A DNA stretch of 15,136 bases. Source: Candidatus Saccharimonadota bacterium (GTDB taxonomy: Bacteria > Patescibacteriota > Saccharimonadia > Saccharimonadales > Saccharimonadaceae). Location of the stretch: positions 1 through 15,136 of the forward strand of contig JAGQNH010000013.1 in NCBI GenBank assembly GCA_020428185.1, written 5' to 3'. The notes under the pieces were generated by a model. The model was not told the origin of the DNA. It did not search any database and saw nothing but the letters and a program-made list of their open reading frames with translations. The number at the start of each line of letters is the position of its first letter. Position 1 is the stretch's first letter. Shown piece by piece: positions 1 to 6,703 of the stretch. Made by a program: the position numbers and the translations under genes.

Positions 1-1012
1 CAATATCCACACCAAACCACAAGCCGACCCCACGAACCTCCGTCACACCACGACCAATCAGTTTTTCGAGGCCGTATTGCATTTCTTTGCCTCTCTCAAC
101 CGCATTTACTTGAAACTTCCCAGTACTGATAAGTTCGATAGCAGCGCGTCCTACTGCACACGCAAGTGGATTCCCGCCAAACGTACTTCCGTGCTCACCT
201 GGGCCAATTACATCCATAATATCGCGATTTGCGCAGACAGCAGAAACAGGCAAAATTCCTCCTCCAAGTGCCTTGCCAAGCACATACATATCCGGTTCTA
301 CATTCTCGCGATCACAGGCAAACGTTTCACCCGTACGACCAAACCCAGATTGAATTTCATCAGCAATCATGAGCACATTATTTTCAGTACATATTCGCCT
401 CACTTCATGCAAATAACCATCATTGGGAATAATAACCCCTGCCTCGCCTTGAATCGGCTCGAGTAATACCGCAGATGTGTTTTCATCGATTGCATTTTCT
501 ATCGCAGAAGCATCTCCAAACGGAACGCGTCGAAATCCAGGTGCATACGGTCCAAAACCGTTCCTCGCTGATTCGTCATCAGAAAACCCAACTATCGTCG
601 TCGTGCGTCCGTGAAAATTATCGCCCATGACAATAATATTGGCCTTATTCGTCTCGACACCTTTCACTTCCTGCCCCCACTTACGTGCAAGCTTGATAGC
701 AGTCTCAACCGCTTCTGCACCAGTGTTCATTGGCAATACCGCTTCCTTGCCAGTTAATTCTCCAAGTTCCTGACAAAATGGCTCCAGCTGATCTTGCTTA
801 AACGCACGTGCTGTTAGCGTCAATTTATCTAGCTGATTTTTTGCCGCTGCGACAAGCCTGGGATTTCTATGCCCAAAATTATTTGCCGAATAACCAGCGA
901 GGCAATCTAGATACCACGCGCCATTCACATCACATACCCACGCACGTTTCCCATATTCAATCGGAACATCATTTAATTCGTGATAGTTATTTGCAGACCA
1001 TTTTTCTGTCAT
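1..1012 (-). CDS. rocD: Ornithine aminotransferase (ornithine--oxo-acid transaminase), C-terminus cut by window edge
   Basis: A PLP-dependent class III aminotransferase that would move the delta-amino group of ornithine to 2-oxoglutarate, giving glutamate semialdehyde (arginine/ornithine breakdown or proline supply), in the cytosol. I translated 337 codons from ATG at 1012. The frame is open at base 1, so about 60 of the usual 400 or so residues are missing. Family hallmarks are the N-terminal substrate segment around GYSANNFGHRNP (residues 40-51), NTGAEAVETAIKLARKWG (96-113), the PLP-ring segment FHGR (133-136), LLEPIQGEAGV (183-193), the PLP-nitrogen Asp218 in ADEIQSGFGRTG (217-228) and the Schiff-base Lys247 in VLGKALGGG. 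NTGAEAVETAIK is specific enough to favour ornithine over acetylornithine or GABA aminotransferases. The start is supported by AGAGGG just upstream. The gene lies head-to-tail 84 bases downstream of the surface locus but has its own leader. Confidence 0.93.
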   Translation of the reverse strand, partial: MTEKWSANNYHELNDVPIEYGKRAWVCDVNGAWYLDCLAGYSANNFGHRNPRLVAAAKNQLDKLTLTARAFKQDQLEPFCQELGELTGKEAVLPMNTGAEAVETAIKLARKWGQEVKGVETNKANIIVMGDNFHGRTTTIVGFSDDESARNGFGPYAPGFRRVPFGDASAIENAIDENTSAVLLEPIQGEAGVIIPNDGYLHEVRRICTENNVLMIADEIQSGFGRTGETFACDRENVEPDMYVLGKALGGGILPVSAVCANRDIMDVIGPGEHGSTFGGNPLACAVGRAAIELISTGKFQVNAVERGKEMQYGLEKLIGRGVTEVRGVGLWFGVDI

Positions 1013-1047
1013 ATTCCCTCTTTCTGCCACCCTTACGTATTAGTATA
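1013..1047 (-). promoter_or_regulatory. Leader, ribosome binding site and possible -10 box of rocD
   Basis: On the minus strand AGAGGG lies about 4 bases before the ATG at 1012, a usable Shine-Dalgarno site. A TATACT box at 1047-1042 is a candidate -10 and would give a leader of roughly 23 bases. No good -35 box is visible. A perfect 10-bp palindrome, CTATATATAG, sits just upstream at 1074-1083. The ribosome site is fairly convincing; the -10 is only a guess. Confidence 0.4.
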
Positions 1048-1096
1048 TATCGAACTCTACTATTTCATATTGACTATATATAGCATCGTCCGTTCA

Positions 1097-2245
1097 CTAC
1101 GTATGTCGACGGCGCGGACGCACTCTATGATTAATATGAATCGAACGCTCAAAATAATCACCCGCCCAAAATCCAATCACCATTGCAACTGCAAGAAAAT
1201 ATGTTGGGACGGGCGAATCAAACCAAGACAAATTCATATTACTACTCACATACCCTACAAAATCCTTGGGCTTATCCGGACCTGATACATCAATTGTCGC
1301 CTGCATATATGCCTGCTTACCGTTACTATCAAAGGCCTGCAGCTCAATCGTGTACTGCCCCTTTGCCGCATATTTCTTTGTAGCAGTGAAATAGCCCGGC
1401 TTATTGACGCTCTTTACTGTGTCTACAGAGCCATCACCCCAATTAATTGTCACGGCATATGGAGAGCTACCTCCCCACACCAATACACCAATTGTCGTCT
1501 CGCCATCCGTACTTACATGACGCTGCATGCAGATGACCGCTACTCGAACATCTCTCGATATCGGCATATCGGTACCCGAATTGTAGTCACTACATGATGT
1601 CACATATGATTTATTGCACGCCTCAGATGTTGGTATTTGTACACACGATTCGGGAGGTGTCGGCGTCACTCCAGGAACGATAATCGGATGAATCGGCACG
1701 TTTGTTGCGCCTGTATTTGGAGGTGCAACGTATATCACCTTCACACTTGGTGTAATTGGTCCAGCTTGGTTCATGCCATTATAGTTCAATGCTGTCAGTT
1801 TATTAACGCCACCAAATAGCTGAATTTTCAGCTGAAATGTCGATTCTGTCGTGCATAATGTCGAACCAACAATCGTATTGTTACTATATACAACCACCTC
1901 TGACGTAATAGAACACGTTCCTTCGACATCTATTATCGCCTTTTTAGAAACGGTGCCATTTTTGGGCGACGTAATTACAGCTCCTTGAGTCGGCGGTTCC
2001 GCAGGTACCGTCACACCTACACTGACATTCGTATCAGCAGCCGAAATATCATACCCCACAAACACAAAAAATCCCGTAATAACAAGCAGTATCAGCAATA
2101 TTGGATACGAGGTATGGTGGCGATGTACGACATGTCCTGTGTGGACATGATGCAATAGCCTCAACTTGGCGCCAACAGGATGGGCCACCTTCTTGATCTT
2201 TTGGTGAGCAGTCTTGGCCTTAGTTTTTGTTTTCTTCCGTATCAT
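1097..2245 (-). CDS. Two-membrane-segment surface protein with Ig-like and PKD domains
   Basis: No named family recognised; 382 residues. Residues 1-46 are a strongly basic tail, Lys-rich and then His-rich (seven His in 32-44). A membrane segment follows at about 48-65 (PILLILLVITGFFVFVGY). An Ig-like beta domain spans about 82-172 and a Pro-rich linker 174-200. A Cys-containing segment (Cys201, 210, 218, 239) precedes a PKD-type domain at about 250-322, recognised by WGDG (269-272) and the Y-x-x-x-G-x-Y-x-I-x-L strand (292-302). A second membrane segment lies near 348-361, and the end is basic (RPRRRHT). By the positive-inside rule both ends are cytoplasmic and the Ig/PKD part is a long external loop. 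It is the last gene of the minus-strand surface operon. Its ATG lies 26 bases inside the preceding gene and has no visible Shine-Dalgarno site, so translation is probably coupled. Role inferred: anchoring or scaffold protein for the surface proteins encoded next door. Confidence 0.85.
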   Translation of the reverse strand: MIRKKTKTKAKTAHQKIKKVAHPVGAKLRLLHHVHTGHVVHRHHTSYPILLILLVITGFFVFVGYDISAADTNVSVGVTVPAEPPTQGAVITSPKNGTVSKKAIIDVEGTCSITSEVVVYSNNTIVGSTLCTTESTFQLKIQLFGGVNKLTALNYNGMNQAGPITPSVKVIYVAPPNTGATNVPIHPIIVPGVTPTPPESCVQIPTSEACNKSYVTSCSDYNSGTDMPISRDVRVAVICMQRHVSTDGETTIGVLVWGGSSPYAVTINWGDGSVDTVKSVNKPGYFTATKKYAAKGQYTIELQAFDSNGKQAYMQATIDVSGPDKPKDFVGYVSSNMNLSWFDSPVPTYFLAVAMVIGFWAGDYFERSIHINHRVRPRRRHT

Positions 2246-3218
2246 TTTTTTGTTGTGCGTTTTTGTATTTTTTGATTACTCTCTTATTGTACGCTATCTG
2301 TATCCTTCTGAGAATGAATATCATTAATGAGACTACTAGTAGTATTGTCACGATTAGCTTATATGGTATAACCCAAAAAGACGTACTCGCCATAATCACT
2401 TGACCCTGCGATCCATAACCTAGCGTGACCGTTGCGGTATAGTGGCCAATCATATAGCCGTCATATACGTTATCGAAGCGCCGGATACTACCTGGCAATA
2501 CATTGGACTGAGCTTTGTTTACTGGTATCGAAGCCACGACCGATCCAAACATATTTTTTAACACTATGGTGCCAAATGGCTTGATATGAATATTGCCTGT
2601 ATTCTCTACGCGAGTAATAAAACTTACTGGGCTATTTTCGAAAAAGTTCGACTCTTTGCCATTATTTACCGCATAAAACGAAGCCACAGATGCGTCCTCT
2701 TCGATGATACCGTCAACTTTCACGAGCAGAAGTGTACCGGCGCTTGCCGTCAATCCGACGCCCGTGCGCTTGATGCTCGTATCAGATCCAGAAAAATCCA
2801 ATACACCATAGTGGCCACCCGGCTCCGCATCCATGGGCACAACCACCCTGAACTCCACAGTTTTATTTTTGCGTGCATCTAGGTGGAACTCAGATACAGA
2901 TGGAGTGACCCACGTGCGAACAGAAATTTGTTTCGGAAGCCGAGAGTCACGCAAAACCTTTGGAGAGCCCGTCTCATCCTTCGAGGTAAAATCATTGACC
3001 GATACTGCATAATCCAGATCTCCAGCCGTGATATTTGTCACTTCTACGGTCAATGTATAGATACCGCCGCGCTCAGCATTCAACTCAATAATTGACGGGC
3101 TCAACTGAATACCCTGCGCAGCTCCTGTCGATTGCGCATAGGAATCTACCGGAAGCAACGACACAGAAGCTAATATAGCTATAATCAAGATCGTTGCGCG
3201 ATTATATATTCTTTGCAT
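2220..3218 (-). CDS. Membrane-anchored DUF916/WxLIP-like surface protein (first copy)
   Basis: 332 residues. A signal peptide covers about 1-28 (hydrophobic 9-23, cut near SYA|QS). Two beta-sandwich domains follow. The first (about 36-142) opens with an LSP strand and ends in VPMDAEPGGHYGVL (127-140). The second (about 165-283) holds VENTGNIHIKPFG (204-216). A single membrane helix lies at about 285-303 and a Lys-rich cytoplasmic tail at 304-332. This order (signal, two sandwiches, C-terminal helix, basic tail) is that of the WxL-interacting proteins (DUF916 + DUF3324) of Firmicutes, which bind peptidoglycan and hold WxL proteins; the match is by architecture, not close sequence. It is paralogous to 4957-5856, which carries VPQNAEPGGRYIS at the equivalent place. 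It lies between a secreted beta protein (84 bases upstream) and the PKD protein (26-base overlap downstream), so an operon is likely. Confidence 0.85.
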   Translation of the reverse strand: MQRIYNRATILIIAILASVSLLPVDSYAQSTGAAQGIQLSPSIIELNAERGGIYTLTVEVTNITAGDLDYAVSVNDFTSKDETGSPKVLRDSRLPKQISVRTWVTPSVSEFHLDARKNKTVEFRVVVPMDAEPGGHYGVLDFSGSDTSIKRTGVGLTASAGTLLLVKVDGIIEEDASVASFYAVNNGKESNFFENSPVSFITRVENTGNIHIKPFGTIVLKNMFGSVVASIPVNKAQSNVLPGSIRRFDNVYDGYMIGHYTATVTLGYGSQGQVIMASTSFWVIPYKLIVTILLVVSLMIFILRRIQIAYNKRVIKKYKNAQQKNDTEENKN

Positions 3219-3226
3219 TCTAACCT

Positions 3227-3255
3227 ATTTTACACTCTCTCATCAGATTATGAGA
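3227..3255 (-). promoter_or_regulatory. Possible internal promoter with inverted repeat upstream of 2220-3218
   Basis: On the minus strand TAAAAT (3232-3227) lies so close to the ATG at 3218 that transcription would begin about 2 bases before it. A perfect inverted repeat, TCTCAT-6-ATGAGA (3238-3255), sits over the -35 position, where a regulator or a weak hairpin could act. AGG occurs 5 bases before the ATG and could serve as a weak ribosome site if the transcript starts further upstream. No regulator is known here. The rest of the gap 3219-3302 shows no clear terminator for the upstream gene. Confidence 0.28.
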
Positions 3256-3302
3256 TATTACTAAGCTCAAAACACCCTGCAGACAATGCGCCTTGCGTGC
3301 AA

Positions 3303-4376
3303 CTAGAAGTTTGCAGTAGCGTCGTAGTGAAGATTTGTCGTATAGACGCCAGGTGCCGTCACACCAGCGATATTCGCTATATAGCTAACCGTAAATGTAT
3401 TGGCATTTGTAGGAGCACTCACACTAGCGATGGTATTTCCAGATACAAACCTGAATGAATCAGCCGTATTGTAGTTCGTCGCTGCTGTTGCGGTTCCCGT
3501 GCCGCTGACGTTTGAGCCTACAGATGGGGTGGCATTGCTCACAAGATTGATACCGAACTGACTTGTACCAACCGAAGATGCAGCGTTCGCAGCCATAGCC
3601 GTAATGGTGTTACTTCCTGAAGTTAGTGTCGGTCCGGTTACCGTGACAGTATACCCATGCTCACCATTTGTCGATGCGGCAAATACTGAAGTGCCAGTTG
3701 CCGTTGCAGTAGTCGATGCAGTACCGAGATCCACAGTAGACCCTGCGACAGTAGCGCAGTTTTGGCCTGTGATACTAGTGCCGGTACAAAATGTAAGAGC
3801 CTCGTTGACATCTAGCACGACTTGAATTTGAGCAGAGGTACTAAGTGCAGTGTCCGATGAGTCTACTGCTGTTGTCCACGCAGCATCAGAGTACGTAGTG
3901 ATTTTGGCATAAAACGTCGTATTGGTTGCGGTAGGGTTGTGCACTCCACCCCACTGTATACTGACTGAGCCAGATGGATTGGTAGCGTTGGCTGCATTAA
4001 CAATACGAAGAGACCCGGCCGAAGCGGTATTGACTGTCCATCCAGACCCGGCGCCGACACCACTAGGCTGTACAGCGAGTGTCGATGCAGAAGCAGAAAA
4101 ACCAGCAGGCGTAGAACAAGCGCCCTCTAGTGACGTACAAAACTGCACACCGACAGACTTGATAGCTGTACCAGTAGTCGGAAGGGCGTCGCTCGTCAAT
4201 GTATACGTCACTCCAGACGCATCACCTACGGATGTCGAAAGTGTGATTTTGCGATTTGTAATTGTACCGGCATTTGCAAATGGCGCTTGCAAAAAAGGTG
4301 CTGCAGAGAGCACAAATGCAAAAACCAACCCTCGGATGGCCTGCCTACGCGAATTTTTACCGTTATTATATTTCAT
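3303..4376 (-). CDS. Secreted Thr/Ser/Ala-rich beta-sandwich surface protein, WxL-like C-terminus
   Basis: 357 residues, not a family I can name. The signal peptide runs 1-36: NSRR (8-11), a hydrophobic core at 17-30, and cleavage after ANA (34-36). The mature part has few charges, is rich in T/S/A/G/V, and shows alternating beta-strand patterning throughout. Two close cysteine pairs (Cys80/87 and Cys197/207) could form disulfides. The last strand pair, with AGVTAPGVYTTNL (337-349), resembles the AGxYxxxLTW closing strand of WxL domains, with Tyr replacing Trp. There is no membrane helix and no LPXTG, so retention would need a partner; the adjacent DUF916-like protein is the obvious candidate. 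It is the first gene of the minus-strand surface operon and diverges from 4421-4960 across only 44 bases. Likely an abundant coat or adhesion protein; the function is inferred from context alone. Confidence 0.85.
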   Translation of the reverse strand: MKYNNGKNSRRQAIRGLVFAFVLSAAPFLQAPFANAGTITNRKITLSTSVGDASGVTYTLTSDALPTTGTAIKSVGVQFCTSLEGACSTPAGFSASASTLAVQPSGVGAGSGWTVNTASAGSLRIVNAANATNPSGSVSIQWGGVHNPTATNTTFYAKITTYSDAAWTTAVDSSDTALSTSAQIQVVLDVNEALTFCTGTSITGQNCATVAGSTVDLGTASTTATATGTSVFAASTNGEHGYTVTVTGPTLTSGSNTITAMAANAASSVGTSQFGINLVSNATPSVGSNVSGTGTATAATNYNTADSFRFVSGNTIASVSAPTNANTFTVSYIANIAGVTAPGVYTTNLHYDATANF

Positions 4377-4392
4377 TGGTACTATTGCGAAT

Positions 4393-4412
4393 TATCAGAT
4401 GATACAATGATA
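4393..4412. repeat. TATCA/TGATA repeat cluster in the divergent promoter
   Basis: TATCAGATGATA (4393-4404) is a near-perfect palindrome (5-bp arms around GA). It is followed three bases later by a further direct TGATA (4408-4412). The three half-sites cover both candidate -10 boxes in a 44-base divergent gap. They may be an operator, or simply the by-product of two overlapping -10 elements. Confidence 0.35.
4400..4408 (+). promoter_or_regulatory. Extended -10 promoter of the plus-strand surface gene
   Basis: TGATACAAT matches the extended -10 pattern TGnTATAAT at eight of nine positions counting the free base. Transcription would begin near 4415, about 6 bases before the ATG at 4421. No Shine-Dalgarno site is present (ACCACAAGC precedes ATG), so the message would be essentially leaderless. 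No good -35 is seen at the proper distance, as expected for an extended -10. Confidence 0.4.
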
Positions 4413-4420
4413 CCACAAGC

Positions 4421-4960
4421 ATGAAGAAAACCATAGCCTTTATCGGAGTAAGTTTCGTTGCAATATTTGCATACGTACCTCTCGTGCATGCGTCTTCGTA
4501 CAACCAAGGCAAATACAACGAAAACGTACCATATGGGTCCGCAACCTACATAGCCATTAGTACCGATGGCGACGTTTCGCTTGCCGTCACACCCACCTCA
4601 TCGGGTTCACAAGTGACTGGCACGAGCACTGTCACCGTTACTTCTACTGATGTCGTCGGTCACAAACTCTATCTGCGTTCCGAACCAAGTACCGACATGG
4701 ACAACCTTGGCGATGTTTTACCAACTTCCGGCAATGTCTCTCCTGCCCCTTTGGCAATAAATACATGGGGGTACAACACCGATGGTTCCAACAATTTCGT
4801 TGGCTCTTCGCTCACCGACACACTCATCCGCTCGCTCACTGGCCCAGCAATGTATGGCGATATCACCACTATCACTTACGGTGTCAAGGTAGACCTCGCG
4901 AAACCAGCGGGCAATTACACCACATCGATCGTGTACACTGCAGTACCTGATATTGATTAG
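4421..4960 (+). CDS. Small secreted beta-sandwich protein, WxL-like
   Basis: 179 residues. The signal peptide is about 1-25 (MKKTIAF start, hydrophobic 5-21, cleavage at VHA|SS). The mature domain of about 155 residues is predicted all-beta, without cysteine or further membrane helix. It contains NTWGYNTDGSNNFVG (114-128) and closes with YGVKVDLAKPAGNYTTSIVY (153-172). The latter resembles the last strands of WxL domains (AGxYxxxLTW), again with Tyr for Trp. I associate this WGYNxD plus PAGxYT layout with Patescibacteria surface proteins, but cannot confirm it by search. It faces 4957-5856 and their stop codons overlap by four bases, so this pair forms a second secreted-protein/anchor set. 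It is probably exported by Sec and held on the wall by the DUF916-like neighbours; precise function unknown. Confidence 0.85.
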   Translation: MKKTIAFIGVSFVAIFAYVPLVHASSYNQGKYNENVPYGSATYIAISTDGDVSLAVTPTSSGSQVTGTSTVTVTSTDVVGHKLYLRSEPSTDMDNLGDVLPTSGNVSPAPLAINTWGYNTDGSNNFVGSSLTDTLIRSLTGPAMYGDITTITYGVKVDLAKPAGNYTTSIVYTAVPDID

Positions 4961-5856
4961 GTAGCCATTTTCGTTCGTTGTCGCAGTTTCCAGACTACAT
5001 ACGATATTCCCGCAATGACTATGACAGTTAGCGAAGCAAGCGGCACATACGATTGCTTGGGCAAAAAGTAGATTATAAATTCCCTCTTAGCCGCAGGCGC
5101 ATCGCCCAGCCCAACGGTATATACGGCTCGATACACGCCTACATATTTCAATACTGGCATCTGCGCCGAGATAGCTCGCGTGGTGTGCGGCAGTACGAGC
5201 GAATCACCACTCCGCGAGGCAACCTCGCTATTATCAAATATGCTCCTCACACTGACTGTGTATTTACTACGAAAATGCGCCGTGCCGGTATTCGCGACAA
5301 CCAACTTCCATGGTTCATAACCGTCAAACACGACCGGGCTTTTGAGTGATTTCAGGCTGCCAATTCGCGTTACGTCGCCCCTTACGGTCAAATATAGCAG
5401 CGACGCGATTCGTTGCTCGGTGTGGATTTCGCCCGGTGCAGTTTGTACATCGCTCGATGCAAAGAGACTTATATATCGCCCGCCCGGTTCGGCATTTTGC
5501 GGCACGTCTACAACATACGACACCACATGAGTCTTACCAGGATCAATATCTACCTCAGGAGAATCAAACGACACCCACTTCGACACATCAGACTGCGCGT
5601 CAAACGAATAATCGTATTGCTGATTCACCACCCCAAACTCTTCGGCGTCCAAGCGCACGGTCATTTGCGTATCTGAATAATTTGTAAGTTGGAGTTTGCG
5701 ACTGATTGTCTCACTCGGCGAAACTGACAATTCTGTTCGTAAGGGAGCGAGCGCTAGACCCTTTATATCTCTTATGGCGCATACCGTCTGGGCAGGAGCA
5801 AGTAAAAAACATAGAATTGTCACCAATGTAGCAGCCATGAGCTTTGTTCTCTTCAT
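4957..5856 (-). CDS. Membrane-anchored DUF916/WxLIP-like surface protein (second copy)
   Basis: 299 residues from ATG at 5856. The frame stays open upstream to a GTG at 5892, but starting there would put a polar stretch (ADQYDADMCEI) ahead of the signal peptide, so the internal ATG is preferred. No Shine-Dalgarno site precedes either. Signal peptide about 1-27 (KRTK, then hydrophobic 8-20, cut after VCA). First beta domain about 33-133, ending with VPQNAEPGGRYIS (118-130). Second domain about 150-265, with VVANTGTAHFRSKYTVSV (186-203). Membrane helix about 270-288 and a short basic tail (KLRQRTK). Domain order and the PGG motif make it a paralogue of 2220-3218, and hence a candidate wall-binding holder for a secreted partner. 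Its stop overlaps that of the plus-strand gene 4421-4960 by four bases, tail to tail, leaving no room for a terminator between them. Confidence 0.84.
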   Translation of the reverse strand: MKRTKLMAATLVTILCFLLAPAQTVCAIRDIKGLALAPLRTELSVSPSETISRKLQLTNYSDTQMTVRLDAEEFGVVNQQYDYSFDAQSDVSKWVSFDSPEVDIDPGKTHVVSYVVDVPQNAEPGGRYISLFASSDVQTAPGEIHTEQRIASLLYLTVRGDVTRIGSLKSLKSPVVFDGYEPWKLVVANTGTAHFRSKYTVSVRSIFDNSEVASRSGDSLVLPHTTRAISAQMPVLKYVGVYRAVYTVGLGDAPAAKREFIIYFLPKQSYVPLASLTVIVIAGISYVVWKLRQRTKMAT

Positions 5857-6055
5857 AATTTCGCACATATCAGCATCATATTGGTCCGCCACACATACAA
5901 GCTTACCCCACTATAGCTTTATGCACTATCATAATATGAGATTTATTTATTGATTCGTTCATTCACCATATAAAAGCAAGTGTTGTTGCGTGTTTTATCA
6001 ATTTTGGCTACATTCTAACCTGCCTTTCGGTTCAGTAAAGAATTTGACCAAGAAA
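5857..6055. other. Intergenic junction between surface locus and tail-fibre-like region
   Basis: 199 bases, AT-rich, with no gene that I can support. On the minus strand several TATAAT-like boxes (TATTAT 5936-5931, TATAGT 5915-5910) could serve the gene at 4957-5856, none with a convincing -35. A weak hairpin (GCAA-6-TTGC followed by TTTT, about 5970-5990) downstream of the 6056-6703 gene is the only terminator candidate, and its four-base stem is poor. No tRNA, integrase site or obvious attachment core was seen. Confidence 0.5.
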
Positions 6056-6703
6056 TTAATTACCTGCAATCTGTATACTGGCAGATGTATAATAATGCCA
6101 ACCGTTGACTCCACTAGCTGCTAGACCACCAGATGTTCCTGGATTATCTTTGGTCGCAATCATCATATGGTCTGTCAGGGACGATACAACTTGCTGCGTG
6201 AAGCCCCCTGCCAAAGTAGTACAATAGCCGGTGCTGTAGTGAGACTGACCGAAGAAAAAAATAACAACCGAGTTTGAATAACCAGACATCGAGCTAGCAG
6301 ATATAACAGACGTTGTACTAGCATCGCCACCAGCATATGCACTGTTATATATCGGATTACTCACATGTTGACCTGAAATAACAACAGCGGAGAGAGGGCA
6401 ATTGTAGAGCCACGTCCCTGAAGTATGATTGGTCGCCGTGGCGACTGTATAGTACATTCGATGGGTATACCAAGTCGAGCCACCCGAACCGATTGCTGTC
6501 CAGGTCGGAACAGTTCCCGAAGCCGTAGGAATCGTCATGGCATCGCCAGTACCGCCGTTGCATTCTGAGGCATACAAAATAATGAGATCGCCCACGCTAT
6601 GACTTGGTAATGTCAATGTTCCACCGTTACCATTCGCAGTAGCACCCTTTAATATAGGTGGTGGAGATTGTAATGAAAGTCCCATGCCAATTCCGCTAAA
6701 CAT
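6056..6703 (-). CDS. Phage-tail-like beta protein, translationally coupled to the giant fibre gene
   Basis: 215 residues from ATG at 6703; the TAATG arrangement makes the ATG share one base with the stop of the giant gene. The frame is open further upstream to 6739, but that would only add residues overlapping the fibre gene, and coupling explains the chosen start. AAGGA lies 11 bases upstream, inside the fibre gene. The protein has no signal peptide or membrane helix and looks all-beta. LPSHSVGDLIILYASE (33-47) is a strand pattern common in phage tail and tail-associated proteins (LPxxxxGDLIIL). Cysteines lie at 48, 102 and 161. It is rich in G/S/T/Y, as receptor-contact surfaces often are. 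Its position just after the fibre matches where phages place a fibre tip or fibre assembly protein. Exact function unknown; a distal receptor-binding partner of the fibre is my inference. Confidence 0.82.
   Translation of the reverse strand: MFSGIGMGLSLQSPPPILKGATANGNGGTLTLPSHSVGDLIILYASECNGGTGDAMTIPTASGTVPTWTAIGSGGSTWYTHRMYYTVATATNHTSGTWLYNCPLSAVVISGQHVSNPIYNSAYAGGDASTTSVISASSMSGYSNSVVIFFFGQSHYSTGYCTTLAGGFTQQVVSSLTDHMMIATKDNPGTSGGLAASGVNGWHYYTSASIQIAGN

Larger units (their letters stand above)
4391..4418 (-). promoter_or_regulatory. Candidate promoter of the minus-strand surface operon
   Basis: On the minus strand TTGTGG (4418-4413), 16 bases, then GATAAT (4396-4391) make a plausible -35/-10 pair. 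Transcription would begin about 8 bases before the ATG at 4376. No Shine-Dalgarno site precedes that ATG, so a near-leaderless message is likely. The elements overlap those of the plus-strand gene. Confidence 0.4.

Noticed and set aside
4266..4376. Twin-arginine signal in the secreted protein (NSRRQAIRG)
   Set aside because: The two arginines are there, but the FLK part of the motif is missing and the rest is an ordinary Sec signal peptide.
3303..4960. True WxL or LPXTG cell-wall attachment motifs
   Set aside because: No literal WxL pair lies in the C-terminal domains and no LPXTG with membrane tail exists; only the general strand pattern is similar.
5856..5892. GTG start at 5892 for the second DUF916-like gene
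   Set aside because: It would place an acidic polar stretch before a normal signal peptide that begins at the ATG at 5856.
3216..6020. Shared AGGTTAGAATG at the start of 2220-3218 and in the 5857-6055 gap
   Set aside because: An 11-base match is expected by chance in a window this long, and the second copy runs straight into TAG.
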